A stretch of 64,000 bases of DNA from GCA-2709075 sp964492555 (GTDB lineage Bacteria > Pseudomonadota > Alphaproteobacteria > MPNO01 > UBA2964), in assembly GCA_964492555.1 (NCBI GenBank), contig CAZBKQ010000001.1:93992-157991 (forward strand). The letters run 5' to 3'. Each line of letters starts with the position of its first letter. Position 1 is the stretch's first letter. Below are positions 16,934-25,828 of the stretch, in pieces. A program made the position numbers and the translations under genes. The notes under the pieces are model-generated. The model was not told the origin of the DNA and did not search any database. It saw only the letters and a program-made list of their open reading frames with translations.

Positions 16934-16935
16934 CT

Positions 16936-17090
16936 TAGAGACAGGCGGTGCTGCGCGGTACGCGAGGCATATTAATCTCCGGGGCCTATCAACACCTAAC
17001 GGGAGCTGTCCCTGTCGGAGCCCTGGTTTCGTTATACGGCGCCCACCTGCTATTGCGGGCCTAGGTGGATTATAGACCGGACGGCCGTGC
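16936..17090 (+). ncRNA. ssrS: 6S RNA (ends approximate)
   Basis: The 191 bp between zapA and fau contain no reading frame. A long rod can be drawn: the 5' side CAGGCGGTGCTG (from about 16951) pairs with CGGCGCCCACCTG ending at about 17050. It continues through partly paired arms to a large internal bulge around 16980-17015, as in 6S RNA, which binds the RNA polymerase housekeeping holoenzyme in stationary phase. The zapA-ssrS-fau order is the family's usual location and is the main support. The exact ends cannot be fixed by eye. Confidence 0.7.
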
Positions 17091-17124
17091 GGCTCCGCTT
17101 TCCTCTTTTCTCCGCGTTTGACAA

Positions 17125-17742
17125 TTGGCCGACAGAGTTTCCGCAAATCCCCGCATAGACGCGGCCAAAAAAGCGCTCGCCGATACGATCAGGCCCGCGC
17201 GCCGCGCGGCGCATCGCGCGCTCGGCCCGGTTCAGGCGGATGTGATCAGGGAAATATTTCTGGAGGCGCGCCGCGCCGGTCTGCCGATGCGGCCCGGCGA
17301 TACCGTTTCGGGTTTCTGGCCGATCCAGGATGAGATCGATATCCGGAAATTGCTGGAGCGGCTGCATGAGGACGGGATGGCGATTTGCCTGCCTGTCACC
17401 GGCCCCTCGCGCGCGCCACTTGTTTTTCGCGCCTGGCGGCCGGGTGACGAGATGGCGGCGGGGCCGATGGGGCTCGCCGAACCCATGCCCGAAAAAAAGG
17501 TGCTGGAGCCCGACATGCTGATCGTGCCTTTGCTGGCATTCGACCGGTTCGGCAACCGGCTGGGCTATGGTGGCGGATATTATGACGCGACGCTTGCCGA
17601 TTTGCGCCGCCGCCGCCCGGTCGTCGCGGTGGGGGTGGGGTTCCATGCGCAACAGGTGGAGACCGTGCCGGTTGATCCCGGCGATGAGCGGCTGGACTGG
17701 ATTGTCACTGAAAAGCGGGTTATCCGTGCGGAACGCGGATGA
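17125..17742 (+). CDS. fau: 5-formyltetrahydrofolate cyclo-ligase
   Basis: 205-residue enzyme that converts 5-formyl-THF to 5,10-methenyl-THF with ATP. Seen: the N-terminal helices, VSGFWPIQDEIDI, LPVTGPSRAPLVFRAW, PDMLIVPLLAFDRFGNRLGYGGGYYD (the ATP/phosphate loop) and VGVGFHAQQVETVPVDPGDERLDWIVTE. The only start in frame is a TTG at 17125, because TGA at 17119-17121 closes the frame upstream. Located directly after 6S RNA, as in many proteobacteria. Confidence 0.92.
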   Translation: MADRVSANPRIDAAKKALADTIRPARRAAHRALGPVQADVIREIFLEARRAGLPMRPGDTVSGFWPIQDEIDIRKLLERLHEDGMAICLPVTGPSRAPLVFRAWRPGDEMAAGPMGLAEPMPEKKVLEPDMLIVPLLAFDRFGNRLGYGGGYYDATLADLRRRRPVVAVGVGFHAQQVETVPVDPGDERLDWIVTEKRVIRAERG

Positions 17743-17758
17743 GAGCGGATAGGGCGAT

Positions 17759-18583
17759 ATGAAAATCCTGATATGCGGTGATGTGGTGGGGCGGTCCGGG
17801 CGCAAGGTGGTCTGCGATAATCTGTCCCGGCTGCGGGAAGAGCTCAGCCTCGACTTCGTTGTCGTGAACGGCGAAAACGCCGCCGGCGGTTTCGGCATCA
17901 CGCCCAAAATTTGCGACCAGTTTCTGAAGGCCGGCGCCGACGTGATTACCACCGGCAATCACGCCTGGGACCAAAAAGATATCCTGCCGCATTTCGCCAA
18001 TGAAAAACGGCTACTCCGCCCGCATAACTATCCAGACACCACGCCCGGGCGCGGGGTCGCGCTTTATGAAATGAAAGACGGGCGCAAGGTCCTGGTGCTG
18101 CATTTCATGGCGCTTCTGTTTATGGCGCCGCTCGACGATCCGTTCGCCGGGGTGGAAAAGGAAATGCTAAACTGGCGGCTGTCATCCTCGGCCGACGCGA
18201 TCCTGCTGGATTTTCATGGCGAGGCGACCAGCGAAAAAATGGCGATGGCGCATATGCTTGACGGGCGGGTTTCGGCCGTGGTCGGCACGCACAGCCATGT
18301 GCCGACGGCGGATGCGCAGGTGCTGCCCAAGGGCACCGCCTATATCAGTGATATCGGCATGTGCGGCGATTATGATTCGGTGATCGGGATGAAGAAAGAG
18401 GTCTCGATCAGCCGCTTTCGTCAGAAAACGCCGGGGCCCCGGCTCGAGGTGGCGCTTGGCGAGGCGACATTATGCGCCGTCCTGATTGAAACCGATGACG
18501 ATACCGGGCTGGCCAGACGGGTGTCGCCGGTCCGCATCGGCGGCAGGCTGGCACCTGAGTTGCCCGATTGGGCGCGGGTATAG
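17759..18583 (+). CDS. TIGR00282-family metallophosphoesterase (YmdB-like)
   Basis: 274-residue calcineurin-fold phosphodiesterase. Metal-binding motifs: GDVVGRSGR at the start, NGENAAGGFG, TGNHAWDQ and the pair HGEATSEK and GTHSHVPTAD near residue 180. Bacterial YmdB relatives hydrolyse 2',3'-cyclic nucleotides; the substrate here is inferred. It begins 16 bp after fau and is probably co-transcribed with it. Full length for the family. Confidence 0.9.
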   Translation: MKILICGDVVGRSGRKVVCDNLSRLREELSLDFVVVNGENAAGGFGITPKICDQFLKAGADVITTGNHAWDQKDILPHFANEKRLLRPHNYPDTTPGRGVALYEMKDGRKVLVLHFMALLFMAPLDDPFAGVEKEMLNWRLSSSADAILLDFHGEATSEKMAMAHMLDGRVSAVVGTHSHVPTADAQVLPKGTAYISDIGMCGDYDSVIGMKKEVSISRFRQKTPGPRLEVALGEATLCAVLIETDDDTGLARRVSPVRIGGRLAPELPDWARV

Positions 18584-18899
18584 GTTTTACCCGTTATTTC
18601 AATATCTTCCCGGTTGTCGCCGGAGGCAAGGGCCCCGGTCCGGGACCACATGGAAAGCGCCATTTTCGTCAGTTCACCCGGTAATTGCCGCGCAATTTTC
18701 GCGCTGATCCCGTTAAGGAAGGGCTAACAAAACGGCAAAAATGGGCACGGCTGTGGACAAGGCCCTATTCCTGCCACATTGCGCTCTATAGTGGCTATGA
18801 ATCGCGGTAAAAACGGTGGAGTCCGGCGCGGACACTGCGTGCGCCGAATATCTACATATGGTATAAACAGCCTTTCATACGGCAGAGTGTAGTAGTGAC
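18584..18899. other. Intergenic region before yebC, nothing firm
   Basis: 316 bp without a credible reading frame. It contains a weak hairpin at the ymdB stop (CGGGTA/TACCCG followed by TTATTTC) that may end the preceding unit, and short GC-rich inverted repeats near 18615-18645. The promoter of the yebC-ruvCAB unit should lie here, but I cannot point to convincing -35 and -10 boxes. Confidence 0.5.
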
Positions 18900-19649
18900 A
18901 TGGCAGGCCATTCCAAATTCAAGAATATTATGCACCGCAAGGGCGCGCAGGATGCGAAGCGCGCCAAGGTTTTCACCCGTTTGATCCGCGAAATTCAGGT
19001 CGCCGCCCGAATGGGGCTGCCCGATCCGGAAATGAACCCGCGGCTGAAAAGCGCGGTCGCGGCGGCAAAGGCCGCCAATATGCCCAACGACAATATCGAT
19101 CGGGCGATCAAACGCGCGACCGGCGATGGCGAGGGCGATAATTACGAGGAAATCCGCTACGAGGGCTACGGGCCCGGCGGGGTCGCGGTCATTGTCGAGG
19201 CGCTGACCGATAACCGGAACCGGACGGCCAGCGAGGTCCGCGCCGCCTTTACGAAACATGGGGGGTCGCTGGGCGAGACCAACAGCGTTTCTTTCCAGTT
19301 CGACCGGGTCGGCGCGATCACGCTGAAAGGCGATGTCGCCGATGCCGACGACGTTTTCGAAGCCGCGCTGGAGGCCGGCGCTGCGGATGTCGATTCCGGC
19401 GAGGAAAGTCACGAGATTATTTGCGCGCCGGAGGATCTTCACAGTGTCCGCGACGTGCTGGAGGAAAAATTCGGCACGCCGGAAGAAGCCGCTCTGACCT
19501 GGAAGCCGCAATCCACCGTCCCCGTCGAAGAGGACAAGGTGGAGCAGCTGTTCAAGCTGTTCGAGGCGCTGGATGAAAGCGACGATGTGCAGAACGTCTC
19601 GGCCAATTACGAAGTCGATGACGCCATTCTCGCGCGTCTCACGGCCTGA
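18900..19649 (+). CDS. yebC: YebC/PmpR-family protein
   Basis: 249-residue DUF28 protein, formerly seen as a DNA-binding regulator and in recent work linked to translation of proline-rich stretches. The start MAGHSKFKNIMHRKGAQDA and the blocks MPNDNIDRAIKRATG, YEGYGPGGVAVIVEALTDNRNRT and WKPQ are diagnostic. The first gene of the yebC-ruvCAB series, 20 bp before ruvC. Full length. Confidence 0.96.
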   Translation: MAGHSKFKNIMHRKGAQDAKRAKVFTRLIREIQVAARMGLPDPEMNPRLKSAVAAAKAANMPNDNIDRAIKRATGDGEGDNYEEIRYEGYGPGGVAVIVEALTDNRNRTASEVRAAFTKHGGSLGETNSVSFQFDRVGAITLKGDVADADDVFEAALEAGAADVDSGEESHEIICAPEDLHSVRDVLEEKFGTPEEAALTWKPQSTVPVEEDKVEQLFKLFEALDESDDVQNVSANYEVDDAILARLTA

Positions 19650-19669
19650 CGCGGCAAGGGGAAACGCCA

Positions 19670-20173
19670 TTGATCTTTATAGGACTCGATCCCGGACTGC
19701 GCATCACCGGATGGGGAGTTATCCGGGTCGAGGGTAATCGCCTCAGCCATATCGCGGACGGGGCGGTTTCCGTGCCCGCCTCGCTCGATCTGGCGGAGCG
19801 TCTGGCGACCCTGCACCGGGCGTTGGCGGAGTTGTTGAGAGAGTTTGGTCCCGATGAGGCGGCGGTCGAGGAAACCTTCGTCAATCGCAATCCCGCCTCG
19901 ACGCTGAAGCTGGGGCAGGCGCGCGGCGTGGTCATGTCGGTTCCGGCGCTCGCCGGGGTACCGGTTTTCGAATATGCCGCCAACCGTATCAAGCAATCTC
20001 TGGTCGGGTCCGGCCATGCCGGCAAAAATCAGGTCGAGGTTATGGTGAAGACGCTGCTGCCCGGCGCGGTCGTTGAAAAGGCCGACGCGGCCGATGCGCT
20101 GGCGGTCGCGATCTGTCACGCTCATCACCGGCAAAGCGCGCGCCGTATCGCGGCGGCGGGAGGGGCGCGATGA
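19670..20173 (+). CDS. ruvC: Holliday junction resolvase RuvC
   Basis: 167-residue RNase H-fold endonuclease that cuts Holliday junctions as a dimer in the RuvABC resolvasome. Catalytic acids: Asp7 in LDPGLRITGWG, Glu in VEETFVN, and the Asp pair in EKADAADALAVAICHAH. The start is TTG at 19670 (MIFIGLDPG), with AAGGGG upstream. It overlaps ruvA by four bases (ATGA). Confidence 0.96.
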   Translation: MIFIGLDPGLRITGWGVIRVEGNRLSHIADGAVSVPASLDLAERLATLHRALAELLREFGPDEAAVEETFVNRNPASTLKLGQARGVVMSVPALAGVPVFEYAANRIKQSLVGSGHAGKNQVEVMVKTLLPGAVVEKADAADALAVAICHAHHRQSARRIAAAGGAR

Positions 20174-20775
20174 TCGCCAAGCTGCGCGGCGTCGTGGATG
20201 AGGTTGGCGACGATTGGGCAGTGATTGATGTCGGCGGTGTTGGTTATCTGGTGTTTTGTTCTTCCCGCACGCTGGCCGCGCTCGATACGGCCGGCGGTAC
20301 GATTTCCCTGTCGATCGAAACCCATGTGCGCGAAGACCATATTCATCTCTACGGTTTCGCGGAGCCTTCCGAAAAAGAATGGTTCAACCTGCTCACCACG
20401 GTGCAGGGTGTCGGCGCCAAGGTCGGACTCGCGATTTTAAGCGCGCTGCAGCCCGCCGATCTCGCCAATGCGCTGATGGCGCAGGACAAGGCGTCGCTGA
20501 CCCAGGCGCAGGGGGTCGGTCCCCGGTTGGCCGCGCGCATCCTGACGGAGCTCAAGGACAAGGCCGGTGATCTGGCGGTTGTCCGTCATGTCGATTTCGG
20601 AGGCGGCGCGGCGGCGGAAAACGCAGCCCTCCCCGATGCGGTTTCAGCCCTGGTCAATCTCGGCTATCGCCGCAACGACGCGTTCGGCGCGGTCACCCAG
20701 GCGGCGCAGCAGCTGGGCGAGGACGCTACCGTCGAGGCGCTGGTGAAGGCCGGGCTGCAGGAGCTTAGCGCATGA
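20170..20775 (+). CDS. ruvA: Holliday junction branch migration protein RuvA
   Basis: 201-residue tetrameric DNA-binding subunit that holds the Holliday junction. Domain order: OB fold (1-63), helix-hairpin-helix pair (VQGVGAKVGLAIL and AQGVGPRLAARILTELKDK), acidic-linker region, and C-terminal domain III that contacts RuvB (VSALVNLGYRRNDAFGAV). ATGA overlaps join it to ruvC before and ruvB after. Confidence 0.97.
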   Translation: MIAKLRGVVDEVGDDWAVIDVGGVGYLVFCSSRTLAALDTAGGTISLSIETHVREDHIHLYGFAEPSEKEWFNLLTTVQGVGAKVGLAILSALQPADLANALMAQDKASLTQAQGVGPRLAARILTELKDKAGDLAVVRHVDFGGGAAAENAALPDAVSALVNLGYRRNDAFGAVTQAAQQLGEDATVEALVKAGLQELSA

Positions 20776-21818
20776 GCGAAGAGCGGCTGGTCGCGGCGGA
20801 AGTGGCGGATGGCGACGGCGTCGATATCGCGCTGCGTCCGCAAACACTGGATGATTTCATCGGTCAGGAACAGCTGCGTCAGAATCTTCGCGTCTTCGTC
20901 GAGGCCGCGCGCGGCCGGGACGAGGCCATGGATCATGTGTTGTTTCACGGCCCGCCGGGGCTCGGCAAAACGACACTGGCGCAGATCGTCGCGCGTGAGC
21001 TCGGGGTAGGGTTTCGCGCGACCTCCGGTCCCGTCATCGCAAAGGCGGGCGACCTTGCCGCGATCCTCACCAATCTGGAGCCGCGTGATGTTTTGTTCAT
21101 TGATGAAATTCATCGGCTGTCGCCCGCGGTGGAGGAAGTGCTCTATCCGGCGATTGAGGATTTTCAGCTCGACCTGATTATCGGCGAGGGCCCGGCGGCC
21201 CGTTCCGTCCGGATCGACCTCGCGCCCTTTACTCTTGTTGGCGCGACCACGCGGTCGGGTCTGCTGACCACGCCGTTGCGCGAACGGTTCGGTATCCCGC
21301 TGCGGCTCGATTTTTATCTGCCGAAAGAGCTGGAAATCATCGTCCGCCGCGCCGCCGGTCTGATGGATATGGCGCTGACCGATGACGGCGCCGCCGAAGT
21401 GGCGCGCCGCGCTCGTGGCACGCCGCGCGTGGCGGGAAGACTTTTGCGCCGGGTCCGCGATTTCGCCTCCGTGGAAAAGGCGGGAGAGATCGACGCGGCG
21501 GCGGCGGATGCGGCGCTCAACCGACTGGAGGTCGATCAGCTCGGGCTGGACGCCATGGACCGGCGCTATCTGCGCTGCATCGCGGAAAATTACGGCGGCG
21601 GGCCGGTCGGGGTGGAGACCCTGGCGGCGGCGCTCTCTGAACAGCGCGACGCGATAGAGGAAGTGATCGAGCCGTTTCTGATCCAGCAGGGTCTGTTGCA
21701 GCGCACACCGCGTGGACGGGTGCTGACGCGGAACGGCTATGGTCATGTCGGGATCGCCGCGCCGGCGGATCGCGGGCAGTTCGATCTGCTGCAACAGGGC
21801 GGGGATGACGATGGCTGA
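20772..21818 (+). CDS. ruvB: Holliday junction branch migration helicase RuvB
   Basis: 348-residue AAA+ motor. Walker A GPPGLGKTT, Walker B VLFIDEIHRL, sensor 1 VGATTRSGLL, arginine finger in LRERFGIPLRLDFY, and the C-terminal winged helix ending in TPRGRVLTRNGY. Its end overlaps the start of the thioesterase gene ybgC, tying the recombination unit to the tol-pal unit. Confidence 0.97.
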   Translation: MSEERLVAAEVADGDGVDIALRPQTLDDFIGQEQLRQNLRVFVEAARGRDEAMDHVLFHGPPGLGKTTLAQIVARELGVGFRATSGPVIAKAGDLAAILTNLEPRDVLFIDEIHRLSPAVEEVLYPAIEDFQLDLIIGEGPAARSVRIDLAPFTLVGATTRSGLLTTPLRERFGIPLRLDFYLPKELEIIVRRAAGLMDMALTDDGAAEVARRARGTPRVAGRLLRRVRDFASVEKAGEIDAAAADAALNRLEVDQLGLDAMDRRYLRCIAENYGGGPVGVETLAAALSEQRDAIEEVIEPFLIQQGLLQRTPRGRVLTRNGYGHVGIAAPADRGQFDLLQQGGDDDG

Positions 21819-22248
21819 GCCGATGCCCGCCGAAAGCGTGGTCCATACCCATCCCGTCCGCGTCTATTACGAGGATACCGACACGGGCGGGGTGGTCTAT
21901 TACGCGAATTATCTGCGTTTCGCCGAGCGGGCGCGGACGGAGATGCTGCGCGCGGCGGGCGTTTCGCATTCCAGTATGGCGGAACGGGAAGGGCTCGCCT
22001 TCGCGGTCCGGCGCTGCGATGCGGAATATCTGAAACCGGCGCGGCTCGACGACGCGCTCAACGTCGACACGGGAAATATCGACCTTCAGGCGGCCAGCCT
22101 GTGGCTGGATCAGTTTGTCCGCCGGGGCGCCGACGTTCTGGTAACGATGCGGGTCAGGCTCGCCTGCATTGATCGTGACGGGCGTCCGGCGCGTCTGCCG
22201 CAAAGGTTGCGCGGCGCGTTACAGGAATTTCAAAAACCAACGTCATAA
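21811..22248 (+). CDS. ybgC: Tol-Pal-associated acyl-CoA thioesterase YbgC
   Basis: Hot-dog-fold thioesterase of about 145 residues. The signature VYYEDTDTGGVVYYANYLRFAERARTEML carries the catalytic Asp of the 4-hydroxybenzoyl-CoA thioesterase group. In other bacteria it binds acyl carrier protein and stands first in the tol-pal operon, as here. ATG codons at 21805 and 21811 are both inside the end of ruvB; the second has the better spacing to GGGGA. Confidence 0.93.
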   Translation: MAEPMPAESVVHTHPVRVYYEDTDTGGVVYYANYLRFAERARTEMLRAAGVSHSSMAEREGLAFAVRRCDAEYLKPARLDDALNVDTGNIDLQAASLWLDQFVRRGADVLVTMRVRLACIDRDGRPARLPQRLRGALQEFQKPTS

Positions 22249-22269
22249 CAAAAGGGACAGGTCGGAAGC

Positions 22270-22986
22270 ATGGAACAGGCAGCAGTATCTTCGGCGGCGC
22301 TCGCGGGATCGGTGGCACACGACATGTCGGTCTGGGGATTGTTCCTTCAGGCCGATCTGGTGGTGAAGGCGGTGATGATCATGCTGCTCCTTGCCTCGTT
22401 CTGGAGCTGGGCGATCATCTTCGAAAAATGGATTCGCATTCGCAAGATGTGGTCGCGGGCCGATGCGTTCGAGGAAGCCTTCTGGTCGGGAGGTTCCCTC
22501 GAAGATCTTTTCGATCGCACCGAAAAAGGCCAGCCGGATCCCATGTCGTCGGTCTTTACGGCGGCGATGCGGGAATGGCGGCGTTCGGCGTCGCGCTCGG
22601 GCGGTGACACCGCCGGTCTGTCGCAGCGCATCGAGCGGGTGATGTATGTCACGCTGGGCCGCGAAATGGACAAGGCGGAACGGCATATGACGTTTCTGGC
22701 CTCTGTTGGGTCCACCGCGCCCTTTGTCGGGCTGTTTGGCACCGTCTGGGGCATCATGAACAGTTTCCAGGCCATTGCGATGTCCAAGGATACGTCGCTG
22801 GCGGTGGTCGCGCCCGGCATTGCCGAGGCATTGTTCGCCACCGCGCTGGGGCTGGTTGCCGCTATCCCGGCGGTGCTGGCCTATAACAAGCTTTCCAACG
22901 AATTCGGCCGTTATGCAGCCCGGCTGGAGGCATTTTCCAGTGAATTCGGCGCCATCATCTCCCGTCAGCTTGAGGAGGGCAGCTGA
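22270..22986 (+). CDS. tolQ: Tol-Pal system proton channel subunit TolQ
   Basis: 238-residue inner-membrane protein with three membrane helices (about residues 22-42, 140-165 and 175-200). The conserved pore region is FLASVGSTAPFVGLFGTVWGIMNSF, with GIAEALFATALGLVAAIPAV after it. With TolR it turns proton flow into work on TolA for outer-membrane constriction at division. It starts 21 bp after ybgC and ends 2 bp before tolR. Confidence 0.97.
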   Translation: MEQAAVSSAALAGSVAHDMSVWGLFLQADLVVKAVMIMLLLASFWSWAIIFEKWIRIRKMWSRADAFEEAFWSGGSLEDLFDRTEKGQPDPMSSVFTAAMREWRRSASRSGGDTAGLSQRIERVMYVTLGREMDKAERHMTFLASVGSTAPFVGLFGTVWGIMNSFQAIAMSKDTSLAVVAPGIAEALFATALGLVAAIPAVLAYNKLSNEFGRYAARLEAFSSEFGAIISRQLEEGS

Positions 22987-22988
22987 TC

Positions 22989-23456
22989 ATGGCCATGGCG
23001 ATGCCGCCGACCGGCGGCGGTTCGGGGGGGCGACGCAACCGGCGTCCGCCGATGAGCGACATCAACGTCACACCCTTTGTTGATGTCATGCTCGTCCTGC
23101 TGATCGTCTTTATGGTGACCGCACCGCTGCTGACCGTCGGCGTGCCGGTTGATCTGCCTGACAGCGCCGCAAAACAGATTGTCGGACAGGATGAGCCGCT
23201 GGTCGTCACCGTGACCCGCGACGGCGAGATTTTCCTGCAGGATTCGCAGCTCGCGCTGGATGAGCTGGTGCCCCGGCTTTCGGCGATCACGGAGAACAAA
23301 AAGGACGCCCGTATCTTTCTGCGGGGCGATAAGACGATCGCCTATGGAGACGTCATGTCGGTGATGGGCGCGCTTAACCGGGCGGGGTTTAACCGGGTCG
23401 CGCTGATCACCGAAACTGCGGCTTCCGTTCCCGCGACCGGCGGGGGGGCGCGGTGA
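22989..23456 (+). CDS. tolR: Tol-Pal system protein TolR
   Basis: 155-residue ExbD-type partner of TolQ. A Gly/Pro/Arg-rich cytoplasmic start is followed by MSDINVTPFVDVMLVLLIVFMVTAP, where the Asp in the membrane helix is the proton carrier. The periplasmic domain runs from LLTVGVPVDLPDS to the end (RIFLRGDKTIAYGDVM). The C-terminal helix is GFNRVALITE. Confidence 0.96.
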   Translation: MAMAMPPTGGGSGGRRNRRPPMSDINVTPFVDVMLVLLIVFMVTAPLLTVGVPVDLPDSAAKQIVGQDEPLVVTVTRDGEIFLQDSQLALDELVPRLSAITENKKDARIFLRGDKTIAYGDVMSVMGALNRAGFNRVALITETAASVPATGGGAR

Positions 23457-23459
23457 TTT

Positions 23460-24347
23460 ATGCGGCGGGCGCTGTTTTTTTCGATGACCCTGCATGTGGC
23501 GGTGTTTTACGCCGCCTGGGTCGGTGTGCCCGCCCTGTTTACGCCGCCACCGCTCGATCCGGCAAATATCCCGGTCGAACTGGTCTCGCTGGAGGACCTG
23601 AAAAAGCCCGAACCACCGCCCAAGCCGGAACCCGTCAAGGAAGTAAAACAATATACCCCGCCGCCGGAGCCCCCGCCCGCGCCATCGGCGCCCTTACCGC
23701 CGCCGGCTCCGGAACCACCCGTGGCGGCACCCGAACCACCGCCGGAACCGGTCCCGCCGCCCGCGCCGAAACCCAAACCCAAGCCGAAGGCGAAGCCCGA
23801 ACCGAAGAAAATCGTCAAGGCGCCGCCCGCGCCAAAGCGCAAGCCGAAACCCAAACGCCGTCCGAAACCCAAGCAGAAAAAGACCGCGGAAAATCAGCTT
23901 GCCTCGATTTTGAAAAACCTCGCGGTGGAAAAGGAACAGGCGCGGCGCACCGAAAAGCCGAAGAAGGTTGCAAAGGCGGCGCCGGAGCCGGCAAGGCAGC
24001 AGGCGGTTTCCTCCATCGACCGCAAGCGCCAGGCGCAAGAACTGGCGGCTGCGGTGAAAAACCAGCTTACGCCATGCTGGAACATTCCGGCGGGCGCGAA
24101 GGACGCGCACCGTATGAAGGTCGGGGTGCGAATCCAGTTGAATCCCAACGGGTCGTTGCGTGTGCAGCCGCATGTACTCGACCGGTCACGGATGCAAAGC
24201 GACCCGTTCTATCGCGCCGTGGCGGAGAGCGCCGTCCGCACCTTGCTTCATCCGCGCTGCATGCCCTTGAAACTGCCGCAGGCGCAATACGATCTGTGGA
24301 AAGACATCACCTTTAATTTCGATCCAAGCGAAGCCCTGGGACAATAG
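23460..24347 (+). CDS. tolA: Tol-Pal system protein TolA
   Basis: 295-residue inner-membrane protein that spans the periplasm. One N-terminal membrane helix (MRRALFFSMTLHVAVFYAAW). The middle (about 35-150) is a Pro/Lys/Glu-rich tract with many PPP and KPKPK units. Then comes a helical part, and a C-terminal TonB-like domain (NQLTPCWNIPAGAKDAHRMKV and two Cys) that contacts TolB and Pal. The many proline runs make it a natural client of lysylated EF-P. Starts 3 bp after tolR. Confidence 0.94.
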   Translation: MRRALFFSMTLHVAVFYAAWVGVPALFTPPPLDPANIPVELVSLEDLKKPEPPPKPEPVKEVKQYTPPPEPPPAPSAPLPPPAPEPPVAAPEPPPEPVPPPAPKPKPKPKAKPEPKKIVKAPPAPKRKPKPKRRPKPKQKKTAENQLASILKNLAVEKEQARRTEKPKKVAKAAPEPARQQAVSSIDRKRQAQELAAAVKNQLTPCWNIPAGAKDAHRMKVGVRIQLNPNGSLRVQPHVLDRSRMQSDPFYRAVAESAVRTLLHPRCMPLKLPQAQYDLWKDITFNFDPSEALGQ

Positions 24348-24357
24348 GAACCGTCAG

Positions 24358-25695
24358 ATGACCGCTCTTGAAAGACTGTACCGAATTTTCCGCCTGCCGC
24401 TTTTGGCGCTGGCCGCACTCGCGATGTCCCAAACGGCATCGGCCCAGCTGCGTGTCGATATCACCAGCGGCAATCCGGAACCTTTGCCCATCGCGGTGAC
24501 CGAGTTTTTCGGCGGTGATTCCGGGGCGGCTGATTTCGCGGCGCGTATTTCCGGGGTCATTGCCAGCGATCTGGAACGGTCCGGCCTGTTCCGGCTGATC
24601 GACCGAAAGGCGTTTATCCAGGACCGCGCTTCGTTGCGGACGCAGCCGCAATTTCCCGCCTGGCGCCAGATCAACGCCCAGGCGCTGGTGGTGGGGACCG
24701 CAGAATCCCGGCCCAACGGTCAGTTGCGGGTGGATTTTCGCCTGTGGGATGTTTTTTCCGCGCAACAGCTGATCGGGCGCCGGCTGGAAACCGAGCCCGC
24801 GAACTGGCGCCGCATCGCCCATATCATTGCCGATGCGATCTATAAGCGGATCACCGGCGAAGACGGATATTTCGATACCCGTGTGGTTTATATTTCCGAA
24901 ACCGGCCCGGCCCGGAAACGGATCAAGCGGCTGGCGATCATGGACCAGGACGGCGCCAATCTGCGCTATCTCACCGATGGCCGGGATCTGGTGCTGACGC
25001 CACGCTTTTCACCCACCGCGCAGGAAATAACCTATCTGGCCTACGAAAACGACCGGGCGCGGGTCTATATCTACAATATCGATACCGGGCAGCGCGAAGT
25101 GCTGGGCGATTTCCCGGGGATGAGCTTCGCGCCGCGTTTCTCTCCCGACGGCAACCAGGTCATCATGTCGGTCGCCCGCAATGGCAATTCCGATATTTTC
25201 ACCATGGATTTGCGGACGCGCCGGACCCGGCGGCTTACCAACCATCCGGCGATCGACACGTCGCCGTCCTTTTCACCCGACGGAACCCGCATCGTCTTCA
25301 ATTCCGACCGGGGCGGAGAACAGCAGCTTTATGTCATGAATGCCTCGAACGGGCGGGCGCGCCGGATCAGTTTCGGCAAAGGGCGCTATGCGACCCCGGT
25401 CTGGTCGCCGCGCGGCGACCTGATTGCCTTTACGAAAATCAGCGGCGGATCCTTCGCCATCGGGGTGATGCGTCCCGACGGGTCGGGCGAACGGCTTCTG
25501 GCGCGCGGGTTTCTGGTCGAAAGTCCGACCTGGTCGCCCAATGGCCGGGTCCTGATGTTTTTCCGGAAAGACCGCGGCGGATCGGCGGGCAGCCAGCCGC
25601 GCCTCTTTTCCATCGATCTGACCGGCTATAACGAACGGGAAATCCGCACGCCCACATCGGCGTCGGATCCCGCCTGGTCGCCGCCGAAACCCTGA
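24358..25695 (+). CDS. tolB: Tol-Pal system beta-propeller protein TolB
   Basis: 445-residue periplasmic protein. Signal peptide of about 30 residues ending TASAQ. The N-terminal domain (about 31-165) is followed by a six-bladed beta-propeller with WSP/FSPDG repeats (FSPTAQEITY, FSPDGNQVIM, FSPDGTRIVF, WSPRGDLIAF, WSPNGRVLMF). It bridges TolA and Pal. 10 bp after tolA; 133 bp then separate it from pal. Confidence 0.97.
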   Translation: MTALERLYRIFRLPLLALAALAMSQTASAQLRVDITSGNPEPLPIAVTEFFGGDSGAADFAARISGVIASDLERSGLFRLIDRKAFIQDRASLRTQPQFPAWRQINAQALVVGTAESRPNGQLRVDFRLWDVFSAQQLIGRRLETEPANWRRIAHIIADAIYKRITGEDGYFDTRVVYISETGPARKRIKRLAIMDQDGANLRYLTDGRDLVLTPRFSPTAQEITYLAYENDRARVYIYNIDTGQREVLGDFPGMSFAPRFSPDGNQVIMSVARNGNSDIFTMDLRTRRTRRLTNHPAIDTSPSFSPDGTRIVFNSDRGGEQQLYVMNASNGRARRISFGKGRYATPVWSPRGDLIAFTKISGGSFAIGVMRPDGSGERLLARGFLVESPTWSPNGRVLMFFRKDRGGSAGSQPRLFSIDLTGYNEREIRTPTSASDPAWSPPKP

Positions 25696-25828
25696 AGAAA
25701 CATTGAATTTAACCGGCAGAACAACATGTTGTGATTAAAATCCCGCTTGATGTCGGGCGTGCGCGCGCTAGGGTAGGCGCGATTGCACGAAAAGCGGGTT
25801 CAACCAGAAGTGCGAAAGGATACTTCTC

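Noticed and set aside
23500..24170. Glycine-rich minus-strand frames opposite tolA
   Set aside because: Mirror of the Pro/Lys-rich TolA linker, with no domain or start signal.
25721..25732. ACAACATGTTGT palindrome between tolB and pal
   Set aside because: Perfect but only 12 bases, no match to a known operator I can name and no second copy; it may be chance.
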